The notes: generated by a model not told the origin, from the sequence alone. A stretch of DNA of 16,565 bases from JANYHF01 sp031367715 (GCA_031367715.1 JANLQJ010000112.1:1-16565); one strand, 5' to 3'; positions 1 to 7,254 are shown, counted from the first letter of the stretch. Program-made: numbers and translations.

Positions 1-222
1 CTCAGGACGTACGCGGCAAGCCTCTGTTTCAAAGCACTGTTTCCGAATTGCCAACTGCTGCAGGTCCCGATGGTTGGACAGGTCCCGGCCTTCGCCGGGA
101 TGACGAAAAATCGGAAACCATTTGAATGAGTCAGAACACTACGCCTTGATCGACGATGAAAACCAATTCCAAGTTCGTAGGATACTGAGCGGTCAAACCT
201 TAGGAGGGCTGGTATGATATCG
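1..222. other. Non-coding left edge, downstream of the LysM-binding protein gene
   Basis: No convincing gene lies here; only ORFs of about ten codons are open. The stretch carries a perfect short palindrome (83-100, listed separately) and a 9-nt direct repeat, CAGGTCCCG, at 61-69 and 79-87. The TAA stop of the minus-strand gene is at 223-225, and no classical hairpin plus T-run follows it on the minus strand, so its terminator is not evident. A purine-rich GGAGGG at about 203-208 sits just before an ATG at 214, but the frame it would open is antisense to the binding-protein gene and looks like a shadow. Confidence 0.6.
83..100. repeat. REP-like palindrome TCCCGGC-CTTC-GCCGGGA
   Basis: A perfect 7-bp stem (83-89 pairs with 94-100) closes a 4-nt CTTC loop and is followed by TGACG. 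From memory, the consensus GTCCCGGCCTTCGCCGGGATGACG is a very frequent intergenic element in alphaproteobacteria. No T-run follows on either strand, so it is more likely an interspersed palindromic element than an intrinsic terminator. Whether it is multicopy in this genome cannot be seen from the window. Confidence 0.6.
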
Positions 223-1470
223 TTATTTCTTCACCGTGCCAGCCGTCGCAGCATCGGCTGCGGCCGCTGCCGTGCCATCGGTTGCCTTGGCTTCTGCTGG
301 TTTGTCGTCGGCCGGCTTGACCGGAATCGATTCCGAGGTCGTCTTCGGGACCTGTTCAGCCTGACTGTCCCAGAACTGCTGCAGATGTTTTTCCACGATC
401 TGGTCGTAGCGGCCCGACTCTTTCAGTTTGCCCAGCGCGTTGTTGAAATAGTACAGCATGGTGCGGGCGTTGGGATGCGTCTTGGCGACGATCACATGCA
501 GCGTCAGGATCGAGATTGGCTTTTCCACCACCCGGATCTTGGTTGTGAGATCGAGGCGCACCATGGCGGCGCGGCCGGTCAGCTCGTTGATCGGCACCGC
601 ATCGACGGTGCCATCGATCAGCAGGCGCAGACACTCCTCGACGGTTGGCGGGCTGAGCAGCGTAACCTTCTTGCCCTTGACCCAGTTGCGGCCGTTGTCG
701 TCGAGATCGAAGGTCCAGTAGCCGGCGGGCCGGCACAGTTTCTTGCCGACCAATTCGTTCTCGTTCTCCATCTTGATCTGCGAATCCGCCTTCAGGAACA
801 CCAGCACCTGCTCCTCGAACACCGGGCTCGAGAAGAAGAACTTCTGGCAGCGGAATTTGGCGTTGGTGTCGAGGTCCTCGAAGGCCGCGCAATTGGGCTT
901 GTACCAGGGGAAGCCCATGTCGAAGGCGCGCGTCGACAGCAGCGGATTGAGATGGGCGGACCAGTCGTTGACCCAGGACACCGAATAGTCGAAAGCGCCG
1001 CCGGACTCCTTCTTGATCAGCTCCATGGCCGAATTGACGACATCGGTGACCATGCCGCCATTGGGCAGGGAACTATCGGTAAACGGCGCGTAATCGGTCG
1101 CCGTCAGGAACTGGATGCGCTTGATCTCGCTCGATAGCACCGGGACCTGCGGCACCGGGTTCGGCGCCTGCGCCTCGACCGTGGCAGCCTCGGGCAGCTT
1201 GGGCTGGCTGCCGCCGATGCAGGGGATGCGGATCGCCAGGCCGGGCACCAGCAGCGACTGGCCCGACCCCAGCCGGTCCTGATTGGCATAGAAGATAATG
1301 GTCCATTGCGAGGACTTGCCATAGGCCTTGGTGGCAATCTTGGCGAGGCTATCGCCGTCCTGGACGGTGTAGTCCTGGCCGCAGGACTGCGCATTGGCGA
1401 CCGCCGCCGGCAGCAGCATGAGTGCCGCCGCGACGATGATGCCGGATCTGCGTGATCGGAAAGACCACAT
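223..1470 (-). CDS. Exported LysM plus family-3-like solute-binding protein
   Basis: This encodes a 415-residue secreted protein. The start at 1470 is chosen because GGGAGG (1480-1485) lies 9 nt upstream and a signal peptide follows at once (RSRR, hydrophobic core about 11-20, cleavage likely after ANA at residue 27). Residues about 33-83 form a LysM domain (YTVQDGDSLAKIA through LLVPGLAIRIPC), bracketed by C30 and C84, which may form a disulfide. A Pro/Ala linker leads to a family-3 extracellular solute-binding domain (about 117-366; opens TATDYAPFT, closes KLKESGRYDQIVEKHL) with cysteines C194, C208, C246 and C280. The Ala/Lys-rich tail is low complexity. LysM domains bind peptidoglycan, so I infer a periplasmic binding protein docked on the wall. 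The ligand is unknown, and no permease or sensor kinase gene is adjacent. The divergent neighbour carries a paralogous domain. An upstream in-frame ATG at 1653 would bury the signal peptide and is rejected. Confidence 0.85.
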   Translation of the reverse strand: MWSFRSRRSGIIVAAALMLLPAAVANAQSCGQDYTVQDGDSLAKIATKAYGKSSQWTIIFYANQDRLGSGQSLLVPGLAIRIPCIGGSQPKLPEAATVEAQAPNPVPQVPVLSSEIKRIQFLTATDYAPFTDSSLPNGGMVTDVVNSAMELIKKESGGAFDYSVSWVNDWSAHLNPLLSTRAFDMGFPWYKPNCAAFEDLDTNAKFRCQKFFFSSPVFEEQVLVFLKADSQIKMENENELVGKKLCRPAGYWTFDLDDNGRNWVKGKKVTLLSPPTVEECLRLLIDGTVDAVPINELTGRAAMVRLDLTTKIRVVEKPISILTLHVIVAKTHPNARTMLYYFNNALGKLKESGRYDQIVEKHLQQFWDSQAEQVPKTTSESIPVKPADDKPAEAKATDGTAAAAADAATAGTVKK

Positions 1471-1862
1471 GGAACGAAACCTCCCTTTGCCCTGCGTTCG
1501 ATCGACCGACAGAGGCACCCCGGTCATGCGCGCGCGATCCTCAAACGGTACCTCGCGGTTATCCGCCGTGATTCCCCCACCAAGCGCAGCCACTTGGGAT
1601 ATAAGCGAATGTGACAGTCGCGACCTGACGACACGATTGCCGCCGATCTCCACAAGCCGATGTCACGCATCCTAATCCCGCACTATTGCGGCCAGCTTGC
1701 GGCAGCGCGGGAAAAACCGCAGCGATGGTAAACTCCTTGCCCAGCCCGCCATGAAGCCGCCCGGTTCCGCCGTTAGGCCTCGCGGCTCGCATTGCGGGTT
1801 TGACAATTACAAGACATGGCCAAGGTTGCGGCCTGACGCGAGCGGTCCAAGGGAGCTCCCGC
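1471..1862. promoter_or_regulatory. Divergent intergenic region between the two binding-protein genes
   Basis: This 392-bp gap must hold promoters for both flanking genes. Towards the minus-strand gene I see an AT-rich TATATC element (about 1599-1604 read on the minus strand) but no good -35, so that promoter is unassigned. A small palindrome, CCGCA-CTAT-TGCGG, lies at 1678-1691. Short ORFs on both strands through this gap encode no recognisable protein. A better plus-strand promoter candidate is listed separately. Confidence 0.4.
1800..1827 (+). promoter_or_regulatory. Candidate sigma-70-type promoter for the TAXI/solute-binding fusion gene
   Basis: A perfect TTGACA (-35) at 1800-1805 is followed after 16 nt by AAGGTT (1822-1827), which keeps only the A at position 2 and T at position 6 of TATAAT. 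Transcription would begin near 1834 and give a leader of about 30 nt that includes the GGGAG ribosome-binding site at 1851-1855. The -35 is strong and the -10 weak, so this is a candidate only. Confidence 0.3.
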
Positions 1863-3812
1863 ATGCACATGCGTATCGTCAACAGGTTGGCTCAGTGGAC
1901 CGGCCTAAGCCTGGTAGCCATAGCAGCCGCGGCGACCATTACGATGGCGCAAACTGCGGTCAAAGCCGTGCGCACCGCCCCGGCCCGTACCGCCTATTAC
2001 GCCGATACCAATGTCTCGATCATGACCGAAGCGCTGTCCTCGACCGCCGGCAGCGATGAGGACAGTGTCGGAGAACTCGCGCGCGCCTTTGCCAGCGCCG
2101 GACTGCCACGCATCCTGCCGGTGCGTGGGTTGGGCCCGATCGCGAATATGCGTGACCTGCTGCACATGCGTGGCATCGACATGGCGGTGGTCGATGCCGA
2201 TATTCTCGCTTATGCGCGAGCCACCGGTGAGCTGCCGGGCGCTGAAACCCGGTTAAGCGCGGTGGCGAGACTTTACGACAAGACCGTGTTCGTGGTCGCC
2301 GCGCCCGACATTGCCTCGCTTAGTGATCTTGCCAATCAGCGCGTGTTGGTGCCCGGGGCCGACAGCGACAGTTTCGTGTCTGCGCGTACCGTGTTCTCGC
2401 AACTGTCGATGAAGGTCGAACTTGTAGGAGTGCCGTTGCAGGTTGCGCTGGCTGACATCGCTAGTGGCAAGGCCAAGGCGATTCTATTGACCCTTGAAAA
2501 GGATGACGGCACGCTCGCGACCCTGGCGCAAGACAGGGGTCTGCATATTCTGCCGATCCCTGAGAACCAGGCTCTGTCGGCAATCTATGGCCGGCGGTCG
2601 CTTGGCGCGGCCGAGGCGCCGGGCCTGGTACCCGAGGCGGGCGTCTCGACCCTTACCGTCTCCAGCCTGCTCGCCACCTTCAATTGGCGCCCGACCCATT
2701 TGCGCTATGCCCCGATCCTGCAACTGTTGCAGCAGCTGCCCAAAGTGGTCGATCGCCTGCGCACCACCGATGCAACAGGGTTGTGGCGCGAGTTCGATGG
2801 CCGGGCCGATGTGCCAGGCTGGTTACGCTACGAGCCGGCCCGCCCGCTGCTGGCGAGCATCCTGCCGCAAGTTGCTCCGTTGACCGCACCACGCGTCGCG
2901 ACCGCAGCAATAACCGCGGCCTCCAATGCGCCGGCCGTCCCCACGACGTCCTCGGCTTTGGCGGACCCCTCACTCGCCAATACGGCTACGGCGACAGTGA
3001 CTGCGACTGCTCCGGCCAAAGTGGCAACTGCCGTGCCTGTGGTCACCCTGCCGGCAATGGCCATCGAGGTCGCCGCCCATCCCCTGGCTGTGCTGGCCGA
3101 TCCGGACGCCCGCGACGGCGGCTTGATGACGGAACTGGTCATGACAAGTCTGAAAGGCGAACAGGCGCGGCTCAGTTGGTCCGCCGACCCCGACGCAACC
3201 GGGCAGGCGCTGCTCGGCAAGGATGTTGCCCGCGTCGGCCTGCCGTTCGCGCGCCCGGACTGCGAGCATCCGGCATCCCTCACATCCGCCGCCACGACAC
3301 TGTGCGATCGCTTCGCCTTCTCGAAGCCGATTTTTCAGGCCTTGCAGGTGTTTTTCGTCCGTCACGGATCTGACTTCACCTTCGAGCGCGACGATCAAGT
3401 GGTCGGCCGGTCGGTCTGCGCCGCCGAGAATGGCGACGTTGCCGTGCTGGATGCCGGCGGTCGAAAATGGCTGCATGACGAGCTGATCACGCTGCTGCGC
3501 CGGCCTAAGCTCGCGGCCTGCCTGACCGCGCTGGATAAGGGCGAAGTCGATGCCGTGCTTGCCGATGACCTGGCGGGCCGCGTCGAGATCGAACGCCAGC
3601 AGCTTGATGGCAAGATCGAAGTGGTGCGCCGACCGGTCGCCACGCTCGATATGTGCGCCATCGCCGAGAAGGCGAACGCCGGTGCCAACGAGGCGTTGCG
3701 TCGCCTGGACCAGGGCATCGCCGCTCTCAAGGCCGACGGCCGCTATGCCAGTATAGTCTTGCGTCGCCTCGGCCAGCAGCAACTGTCGGGCGATCTGCCG
3801 CCGGTGCAATAG
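1863..3812 (+). CDS. Exported TAXI/NMT1-like plus solute-binding-domain fusion protein
   Basis: This encodes a 649-residue exported protein. The start at 1863 is chosen for GGGAG (1851-1855) 7 nt upstream and a following signal sequence (about 14-30, ending TMAQ). Residues about 46-335 resemble TAXI/NMT1-type periplasmic receptors: a segment saying the protein may be handed as SLSDLANQRVLVPGADSDS (about 152-170) and an ALADIASGKAKAILL segment match the usual 'ADLKGKRV' and 'L..GkiDA' patterns. An Ala/Thr/Val-rich linker (about 337-400) joins a second binding domain (about 401-637) that aligns with the domain of the divergent LysM protein, including C467, C481, C519 and C553 at the same spacing; C598 is extra. 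TAXI proteins normally feed TRAP transporters, but no TRAP membrane gene is present, so a sensory or scavenging role is as likely as transport. Ligands are unknown. The family of the first domain is a moderate-confidence call. Confidence 0.75.
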   Translation: MHMRIVNRLAQWTGLSLVAIAAAATITMAQTAVKAVRTAPARTAYYADTNVSIMTEALSSTAGSDEDSVGELARAFASAGLPRILPVRGLGPIANMRDLLHMRGIDMAVVDADILAYARATGELPGAETRLSAVARLYDKTVFVVAAPDIASLSDLANQRVLVPGADSDSFVSARTVFSQLSMKVELVGVPLQVALADIASGKAKAILLTLEKDDGTLATLAQDRGLHILPIPENQALSAIYGRRSLGAAEAPGLVPEAGVSTLTVSSLLATFNWRPTHLRYAPILQLLQQLPKVVDRLRTTDATGLWREFDGRADVPGWLRYEPARPLLASILPQVAPLTAPRVATAAITAASNAPAVPTTSSALADPSLANTATATVTATAPAKVATAVPVVTLPAMAIEVAAHPLAVLADPDARDGGLMTELVMTSLKGEQARLSWSADPDATGQALLGKDVARVGLPFARPDCEHPASLTSAATTLCDRFAFSKPIFQALQVFFVRHGSDFTFERDDQVVGRSVCAAENGDVAVLDAGGRKWLHDELITLLRRPKLAACLTALDKGEVDAVLADDLAGRVEIERQQLDGKIEVVRRPVATLDMCAIAEKANAGANEALRRLDQGIAALKADGRYASIVLRRLGQQQLSGDLPPVQ

Positions 3813-3880
3813 GTCAACTGGCTTGCCAACGTTTGCGCGCCGTGCTCGGTGACGCCACCTGCAGATCGCCGGGTGGGGCC

Positions 3881-4654
3881 ATGACGAATTATCGCGAGTT
3901 GGATCCGCAGCGGATCATCGCCACGCTGGATCAGTTGCGACGCCGGATCGAGGCCCGGTTTCCCGGCTGCGGGCTCGGCAAACTGGCGGCCGAGGTCACG
4001 GACACCGCCCGCAGCGCCGCCGCCAAGGCCGGTGCGATTGCCGCGCCGTCGGTGATTTATCGCCTGATGGAAGGCGCCTTGATCCTGATCGGTCTTGCGA
4101 TCCTGGTGGAGATCGCCCTCAATCTCGACGTCCGGCGCGGCCCTGACAGCGTCTACACAGTGCTGCAAGGTGTCGATTCCGCCTTCAACATCATCGTCCT
4201 GATGGGCGCCAGCGTATTGTTCGTGGTCCGCTTTGAGGAGATCGCCAAGCGTACCCGCGCTCTGAAGAACCTGCACGAACTGCGCTCGATCATCCATGTC
4301 ATCGACATGCACCAGCTGACCAAGGACCCGAGCCTGATCGTCCAGCCCGGCCCAATGACCGAGGCGTCGCCCAAGGACCGGCTGCCGCCGTTCGAGCTGA
4401 CGCGCTATCTCGATTATTGTTCGGAGATGCTGTCGCTGACAGCCAAGATCGCCGCGCTCTATGCGCAGAGTTCCAAGGACAGCGTGGTAATCGCGACGGT
4501 CAATGACTTGGAGCAACTGGCTGGCCATCTTTGCGAAAAAATCTGGCAGAAGATCAGCCTGCTGCAGAGGAATGCGCCGACAGTTGCAGCGCCGGCCCCG
4601 TTGCCAGCGCCTGCGCCAGCGCCAACCCAACCGGCGCCACGACCGGCGAGCTGA
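3881..4654 (+). CDS. Two-TM membrane protein of unknown function with Pro/Ala-rich tail
   Basis: I do not recognise this 257-residue protein. The N-terminal 60 residues are amphipathic and charged (LRRRIEARF). Two hydrophobic segments lie at about 64-82 (ALILIGLAILVEIALNL) and 102-117 (FNIIVLMGASVLFVVRF). A charged, probably cytoplasmic region then contains HELRSIIHVIDMHQLTKDP (131-149), whose His/Asp pattern looks like a family core motif. Residues 170-230 look helical (YLDYCSEMLSLTAKIAALYA), and the last 25 residues are Pro/Ala repeats. ATG at 3881 has a G-rich GGTGGGG directly upstream, with little spacing. CCACC at 3855-3859 could pair with GGTGG at 3872-3876 and mask that site. The gene is 68 bp downstream of the fusion gene and 39 bp upstream of dapE on the same strand, so co-transcription is plausible. 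No function is assigned. Confidence 0.75.
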   Translation: MTNYRELDPQRIIATLDQLRRRIEARFPGCGLGKLAAEVTDTARSAAAKAGAIAAPSVIYRLMEGALILIGLAILVEIALNLDVRRGPDSVYTVLQGVDSAFNIIVLMGASVLFVVRFEEIAKRTRALKNLHELRSIIHVIDMHQLTKDPSLIVQPGPMTEASPKDRLPPFELTRYLDYCSEMLSLTAKIAALYAQSSKDSVVIATVNDLEQLAGHLCEKIWQKISLLQRNAPTVAAPAPLPAPAPAPTQPAPRPAS

Positions 4655-4693
4655 CCCTGGACGCCGGCCTGGCCGCGTGGCATTGCGGTAAGC

Positions 4694-5881
4694 ATGACCA
4701 ACACGACCCACGATCCGGTAGATTTCACTCAGGCCCTGGTACGCTGCCCCAGCGTGACGCCGCATGAAGGTGGCGCCCTCGGTTATCTCGAAAGCGTGCT
4801 CACGCGCGCCGGCTTTCACTGCGACCGCTTGGTGTTTACCTCCCCCGGCACTCCCGACGTCGACAACCTGTTTGCCCGCGTCGGCAGCGGCGATCCGCAT
4901 CTGTGCTTTGCCGGCCATACCGATGTCGTACCGACCGGTGACGAGGCGCGCTGGACCCATCCACCGTTCGGCGCTGTCATCGCTGACGGCTACCTCTATG
5001 GCCGTGGTGTCGTCGACATGAAGGGCAACATCGCCTGCTTCATGGCGGCAGCGCTCGACTTCATTGCCGACCCCGAACGGCTCGGCCAAGGCTCCATCAG
5101 CTTTCTGATCACCGGTGATGAGGAGGGCCCCGCCGTCAACGGCACGGTGAAAGTGCTGCAATGGATGACCACCAACGGGCATACACCGACGGCCAGTCTG
5201 GTCGGCGAACCGTCCAACCCCGAACGGCTCGGCGATGCCATCAAGATCGGCCGCCGCGGCAGCCTGAATGGGCGCCTGTTGGTACGGGGAAAACAAGGGC
5301 ATGCAGCCTATCCTCAGGTCGCCAACAATCCGATCCGCGGACTGACAAGGGTTGCGACCGCTTTACAGGCGCTGCAGCTCGATGCGGGCACCGCCACTTT
5401 CTCGCCCTCGAACCTCGAGATTGTCGCTATCGAGACCGGCAATCCGGCCTACAATGTCATCCCGGCATCCGCCGAGGCGCGCCTCAACGTGCGCTACAAT
5501 GATCTCCACACGTCGGCCAGCCTGGAGGCGTTGATACGGCACGAGGCGCAGGCGGCGCTCGCCGGCTCGGGCCTGGAGCTGGAGGCCAGCTTCAACGGCA
5601 ATGCCGATGCGTTCGTGACCAAACCCGGCCCGCTGGTCGACACCATGGTCGCGGCGGTGCATGCCGAGACCGGCCGCAAGCCCGAGTTGTCCACCTCGGG
5701 CGGCACCTCGGACGCGCGCTTCATCAAGGATTATTGCCACGTTATCGAGTTTGGCCTGGTCAACAAGTCTATCCACGCCATCGACGAGCGCGTGCCGGTG
5801 GCCGATCTGCTGACGCTGACGCGCATCTACCGGGCGTTTCTCGATCGCTTTTTCCGGGCTGACGACTTCTCTGTGGCTTAG
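4694..5881 (+). CDS. dapE: Succinyl-diaminopimelate desuccinylase
   Basis: DapE (EC 3.5.1.18) hydrolyses N-succinyl-LL-2,6-diaminopimelate to LL-diaminopimelate and succinate in the lysine and meso-DAP branch that feeds peptidoglycan. The 395-residue cytosolic protein is close to the usual family length and has the M20 di-zinc peptidase signature: GHTDVVP (H75, D77), GRGVVDMKG (D108), TGDEEGPAVNG (E143, E144), GEPSN (E172) and NKSIHAIDE (H361). These match the H67, D100, E134/E135, E163 and H349 positions of the Haemophilus enzyme. The dimerisation (lid) domain occupies about 180-295, and SGGTSDARF (335-343) is the expected substrate-binding stretch. The upstream Shine-Dalgarno is weak (GCGGTAAG). 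No other dap gene lies in the window. The preceding gene encodes an unknown membrane protein 39 bp upstream. Confidence 0.96.
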   Translation: MTNTTHDPVDFTQALVRCPSVTPHEGGALGYLESVLTRAGFHCDRLVFTSPGTPDVDNLFARVGSGDPHLCFAGHTDVVPTGDEARWTHPPFGAVIADGYLYGRGVVDMKGNIACFMAAALDFIADPERLGQGSISFLITGDEEGPAVNGTVKVLQWMTTNGHTPTASLVGEPSNPERLGDAIKIGRRGSLNGRLLVRGKQGHAAYPQVANNPIRGLTRVATALQALQLDAGTATFSPSNLEIVAIETGNPAYNVIPASAEARLNVRYNDLHTSASLEALIRHEAQAALAGSGLELEASFNGNADAFVTKPGPLVDTMVAAVHAETGRKPELSTSGGTSDARFIKDYCHVIEFGLVNKSIHAIDERVPVADLLTLTRIYRAFLDRFFRADDFSVA

Positions 5882-5983
5882 GAATCACAGGCGCCCGCAA
5901 AAACGAAGCTGTTTACGGGAATTCAACCACGCCGCGCGCCAACCCATGATTAGCTGCCGCCTGGACGCTAGAGTGGGGTAGGC

Positions 5984-6550
5984 ATGATCGGACGTCATTT
6001 CACGCAGCTCATTGCGGTCGCCTTCGGGGCGATGATCGCATGTGCGCCGGCAGCACGGGCTGACGACGCGAATGGATCAGGCGGCCTGATCTCCGAGATC
6101 AAGCTGGGCGCTCTACTCCATGACGTGCCCGGCCTGTGGAGCCATTTCCAGCTGGAACGCACGGCCATCGACGCCAATCTCGAGGTGCTGTTCCACCCGG
6201 TCGGCTCGGTGATCGGCGGCGAGCTGCGCCCCGCCGTCGGCGTTACGCTCAATCCAAATGGCGAGACCAGCAAGGCTTACGTCGACCTGCGCTGGCAAGC
6301 CGCGATTGGCCGCAGTTGGTATGTGGCGCTCGGCATGGGCGCCGCCTACCACAATGGCGAACTCGACCTGGTGCCCGGCCGCAAGGCGCTCGGCTCGCAC
6401 TTTCTATTTCATCCCTCGCTCGAGATCGGCCTCAATCTCAACGAGCACAACAACGTCTCGCTGTTCTTCGACCACATGTCGAATTGGAATACCCAGAGGT
6501 ACAACGAGGGCATGGATACGCTGGGGCTGCGGTACGGCTACCGGTTTTAG
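5984..6550 (+). CDS. PagL-like lipid A 3-O-deacylase (acyloxyacyl hydrolase)
   Basis: This 188-residue protein begins with a signal peptide (cleavage after ARA, residue 26) and continues as short alternating amphipathic strands ending in aromatic Phe188, typical of an 8-strand outer-membrane beta barrel inserted by the BAM complex. The C-terminal FFDHMSNWN (161-169) carries the His-x-Ser-Asn signature of PagL, whose Pseudomonas enzyme uses His126, Ser128 and Glu140. Here these map to H164, S166 and, by equal spacing, D178 within NEGMD. PagL removes the 3-position 3-hydroxyacyl chain from lipid A, which changes outer-membrane permeability and host recognition. The Asp in place of Glu is noteworthy but may be a family variant. 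ATG 5984 follows a GGGGTAGG sequence. The 102-bp gap after dapE suggests a separate promoter, which I could not place. Confidence 0.82.
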   Translation: MIGRHFTQLIAVAFGAMIACAPAARADDANGSGGLISEIKLGALLHDVPGLWSHFQLERTAIDANLEVLFHPVGSVIGGELRPAVGVTLNPNGETSKAYVDLRWQAAIGRSWYVALGMGAAYHNGELDLVPGRKALGSHFLFHPSLEIGLNLNEHNNVSLFFDHMSNWNTQRYNEGMDTLGLRYGYRF

Positions 6551-6620
6551 CGCGAGCCGCTGGACGTCATGGCGACGTGGCCACTTCCCTTGTCGGGCCG
6601 GACCGACTAATGACCGACCC

Positions 6621-7232
6621 ATGAGCAGCATCGTCGATCCGAAACGTCTCCTGCAGCGCAACGTCGAATGGGCGCGCCAGCGCATTGCCAGCGACCCCGA
6701 TTATTTCTCGCGCCTGGTGGCCCAGCAGGCGCCGGCCTATCTTTGGATCGGCTGCTCGGATAGCCGCGTGCCGGCCAATGTCATCACCGGGCTCGATCCG
6801 GGCGAAGTGTTCGTACACCGCAACGTCGCCAATATGATCTACGCCGCCGATATGAATTGCATGTCGGTGGTGCAGTTCGCGGTCGAGACACTGAAGGTGC
6901 GCCATATCATCGTGTGCGGTCACTATGGTTGTGGCGGCGTGATAGCCGCTATCGATACCACGCAATACGGATTGATCGATCACTGGCTGGAGCCGATCCG
7001 CGACCTCGAGCGGGCCAACAAAGAGTATCTGGGTACCCTGCCAGTGCACACCGACGTGGTCGACCGGCTATGCGAGATCAATGTGCAGCAGCAGGTCTCA
7101 AACCTCGCCAATTCGCCGATCCTGAAGCGGGTCTGGGACGCCGGGCAAAGCGTCTCGATCCATGGCTGGATTTATTCGGTCGCCGACGGCCTGCTGCGCG
7201 ACCTCGATTGCGGTCAGTCGACCACGACGTGA
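6621..7232 (+). CDS. can: Beta-class carbonic anhydrase
   Basis: This enzyme interconverts CO2 and bicarbonate (EC 4.2.1.1), supplying bicarbonate to carboxylases in the cytosol. The 203-residue protein has the complete beta-class zinc site: GCSDSRVPA (C45, with D47 and R49 as the catalytic Asp/Arg pair) and CGHYGCGGV (H101, C104). These correspond to C42, D44, H98 and C101 of E. coli Can. HRNVAN (66-71) and the C-terminal HGWIYSVADGLL are also typical. ATG 6621 is the first sensible start, because the ATG at 6610 is in another frame and stops after four codons. Upstream in-frame sequence overlaps the PagL-like gene and is not conserved-looking. There is no clear Shine-Dalgarno. It lies 70 bp after the PagL-like gene and converges with the CCA enzyme gene, with 22 bp between the two stops. 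The symbol is by similarity; cynT-type naming is equally possible. Confidence 0.94.
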   Translation: MSSIVDPKRLLQRNVEWARQRIASDPDYFSRLVAQQAPAYLWIGCSDSRVPANVITGLDPGEVFVHRNVANMIYAADMNCMSVVQFAVETLKVRHIIVCGHYGCGGVIAAIDTTQYGLIDHWLEPIRDLERANKEYLGTLPVHTDVVDRLCEINVQQQVSNLANSPILKRVWDAGQSVSIHGWIYSVADGLLRDLDCGQSTTT

Positions 7233-7254
7233 TGTCCCTAGTGGGTACTAGCGG
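7233..7254. other. Convergent 22-bp gap with a tiny palindrome
   Basis: The stop codons of carbonic anhydrase (7230-7232) and the CCA enzyme (7255-7257, minus) face each other across 22 bp. Within the gap CTAGT-GGGT-ACTAG (7238-7251) is a perfect 5-bp stem with a 4-nt loop. It could assist bidirectional termination, but it has no T-run and is short, so I would not call it a terminator. Confidence 0.3.

Noticed and set aside
214..1137. Long plus-strand frame preceded by a good Shine-Dalgarno-like GGAGGG at about 203-208
   Set aside because: It lies entirely antisense to the LysM/solute-binding gene, its translation is rich in His/Arg/Gln without any domain, and such frames are expected opposite high-GC genes. 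The purine run appears coincidental.
1471..1653. Upstream in-frame extension of the LysM protein to an ATG at 1653
   Set aside because: It would place 61 residues before a clear signal peptide, and the ATG at 1470 has a well-placed GGGAGG.
4588..4654. Pro/Ala-coding repeats at the end of the two-TM gene as a possible tandem DNA repeat
   Set aside because: The periodicity is irregular (GCGCCAGCG-like units) and is explained by a low-complexity protein tail.
3743..5302. 519-codon minus-strand open frame antisense to the two-TM protein gene and dapE
   Set aside because: The opposite strand encodes DapE with every catalytic residue, and the antisense translation shows no domain or codon sense. 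It is a GC-bias shadow.
5893..5918. Possible terminator after dapE (CCCG...CGGG with AAAC/GTTT inner pairing)
   Set aside because: The stem is interrupted and no T-run follows, so it is too weak to call.
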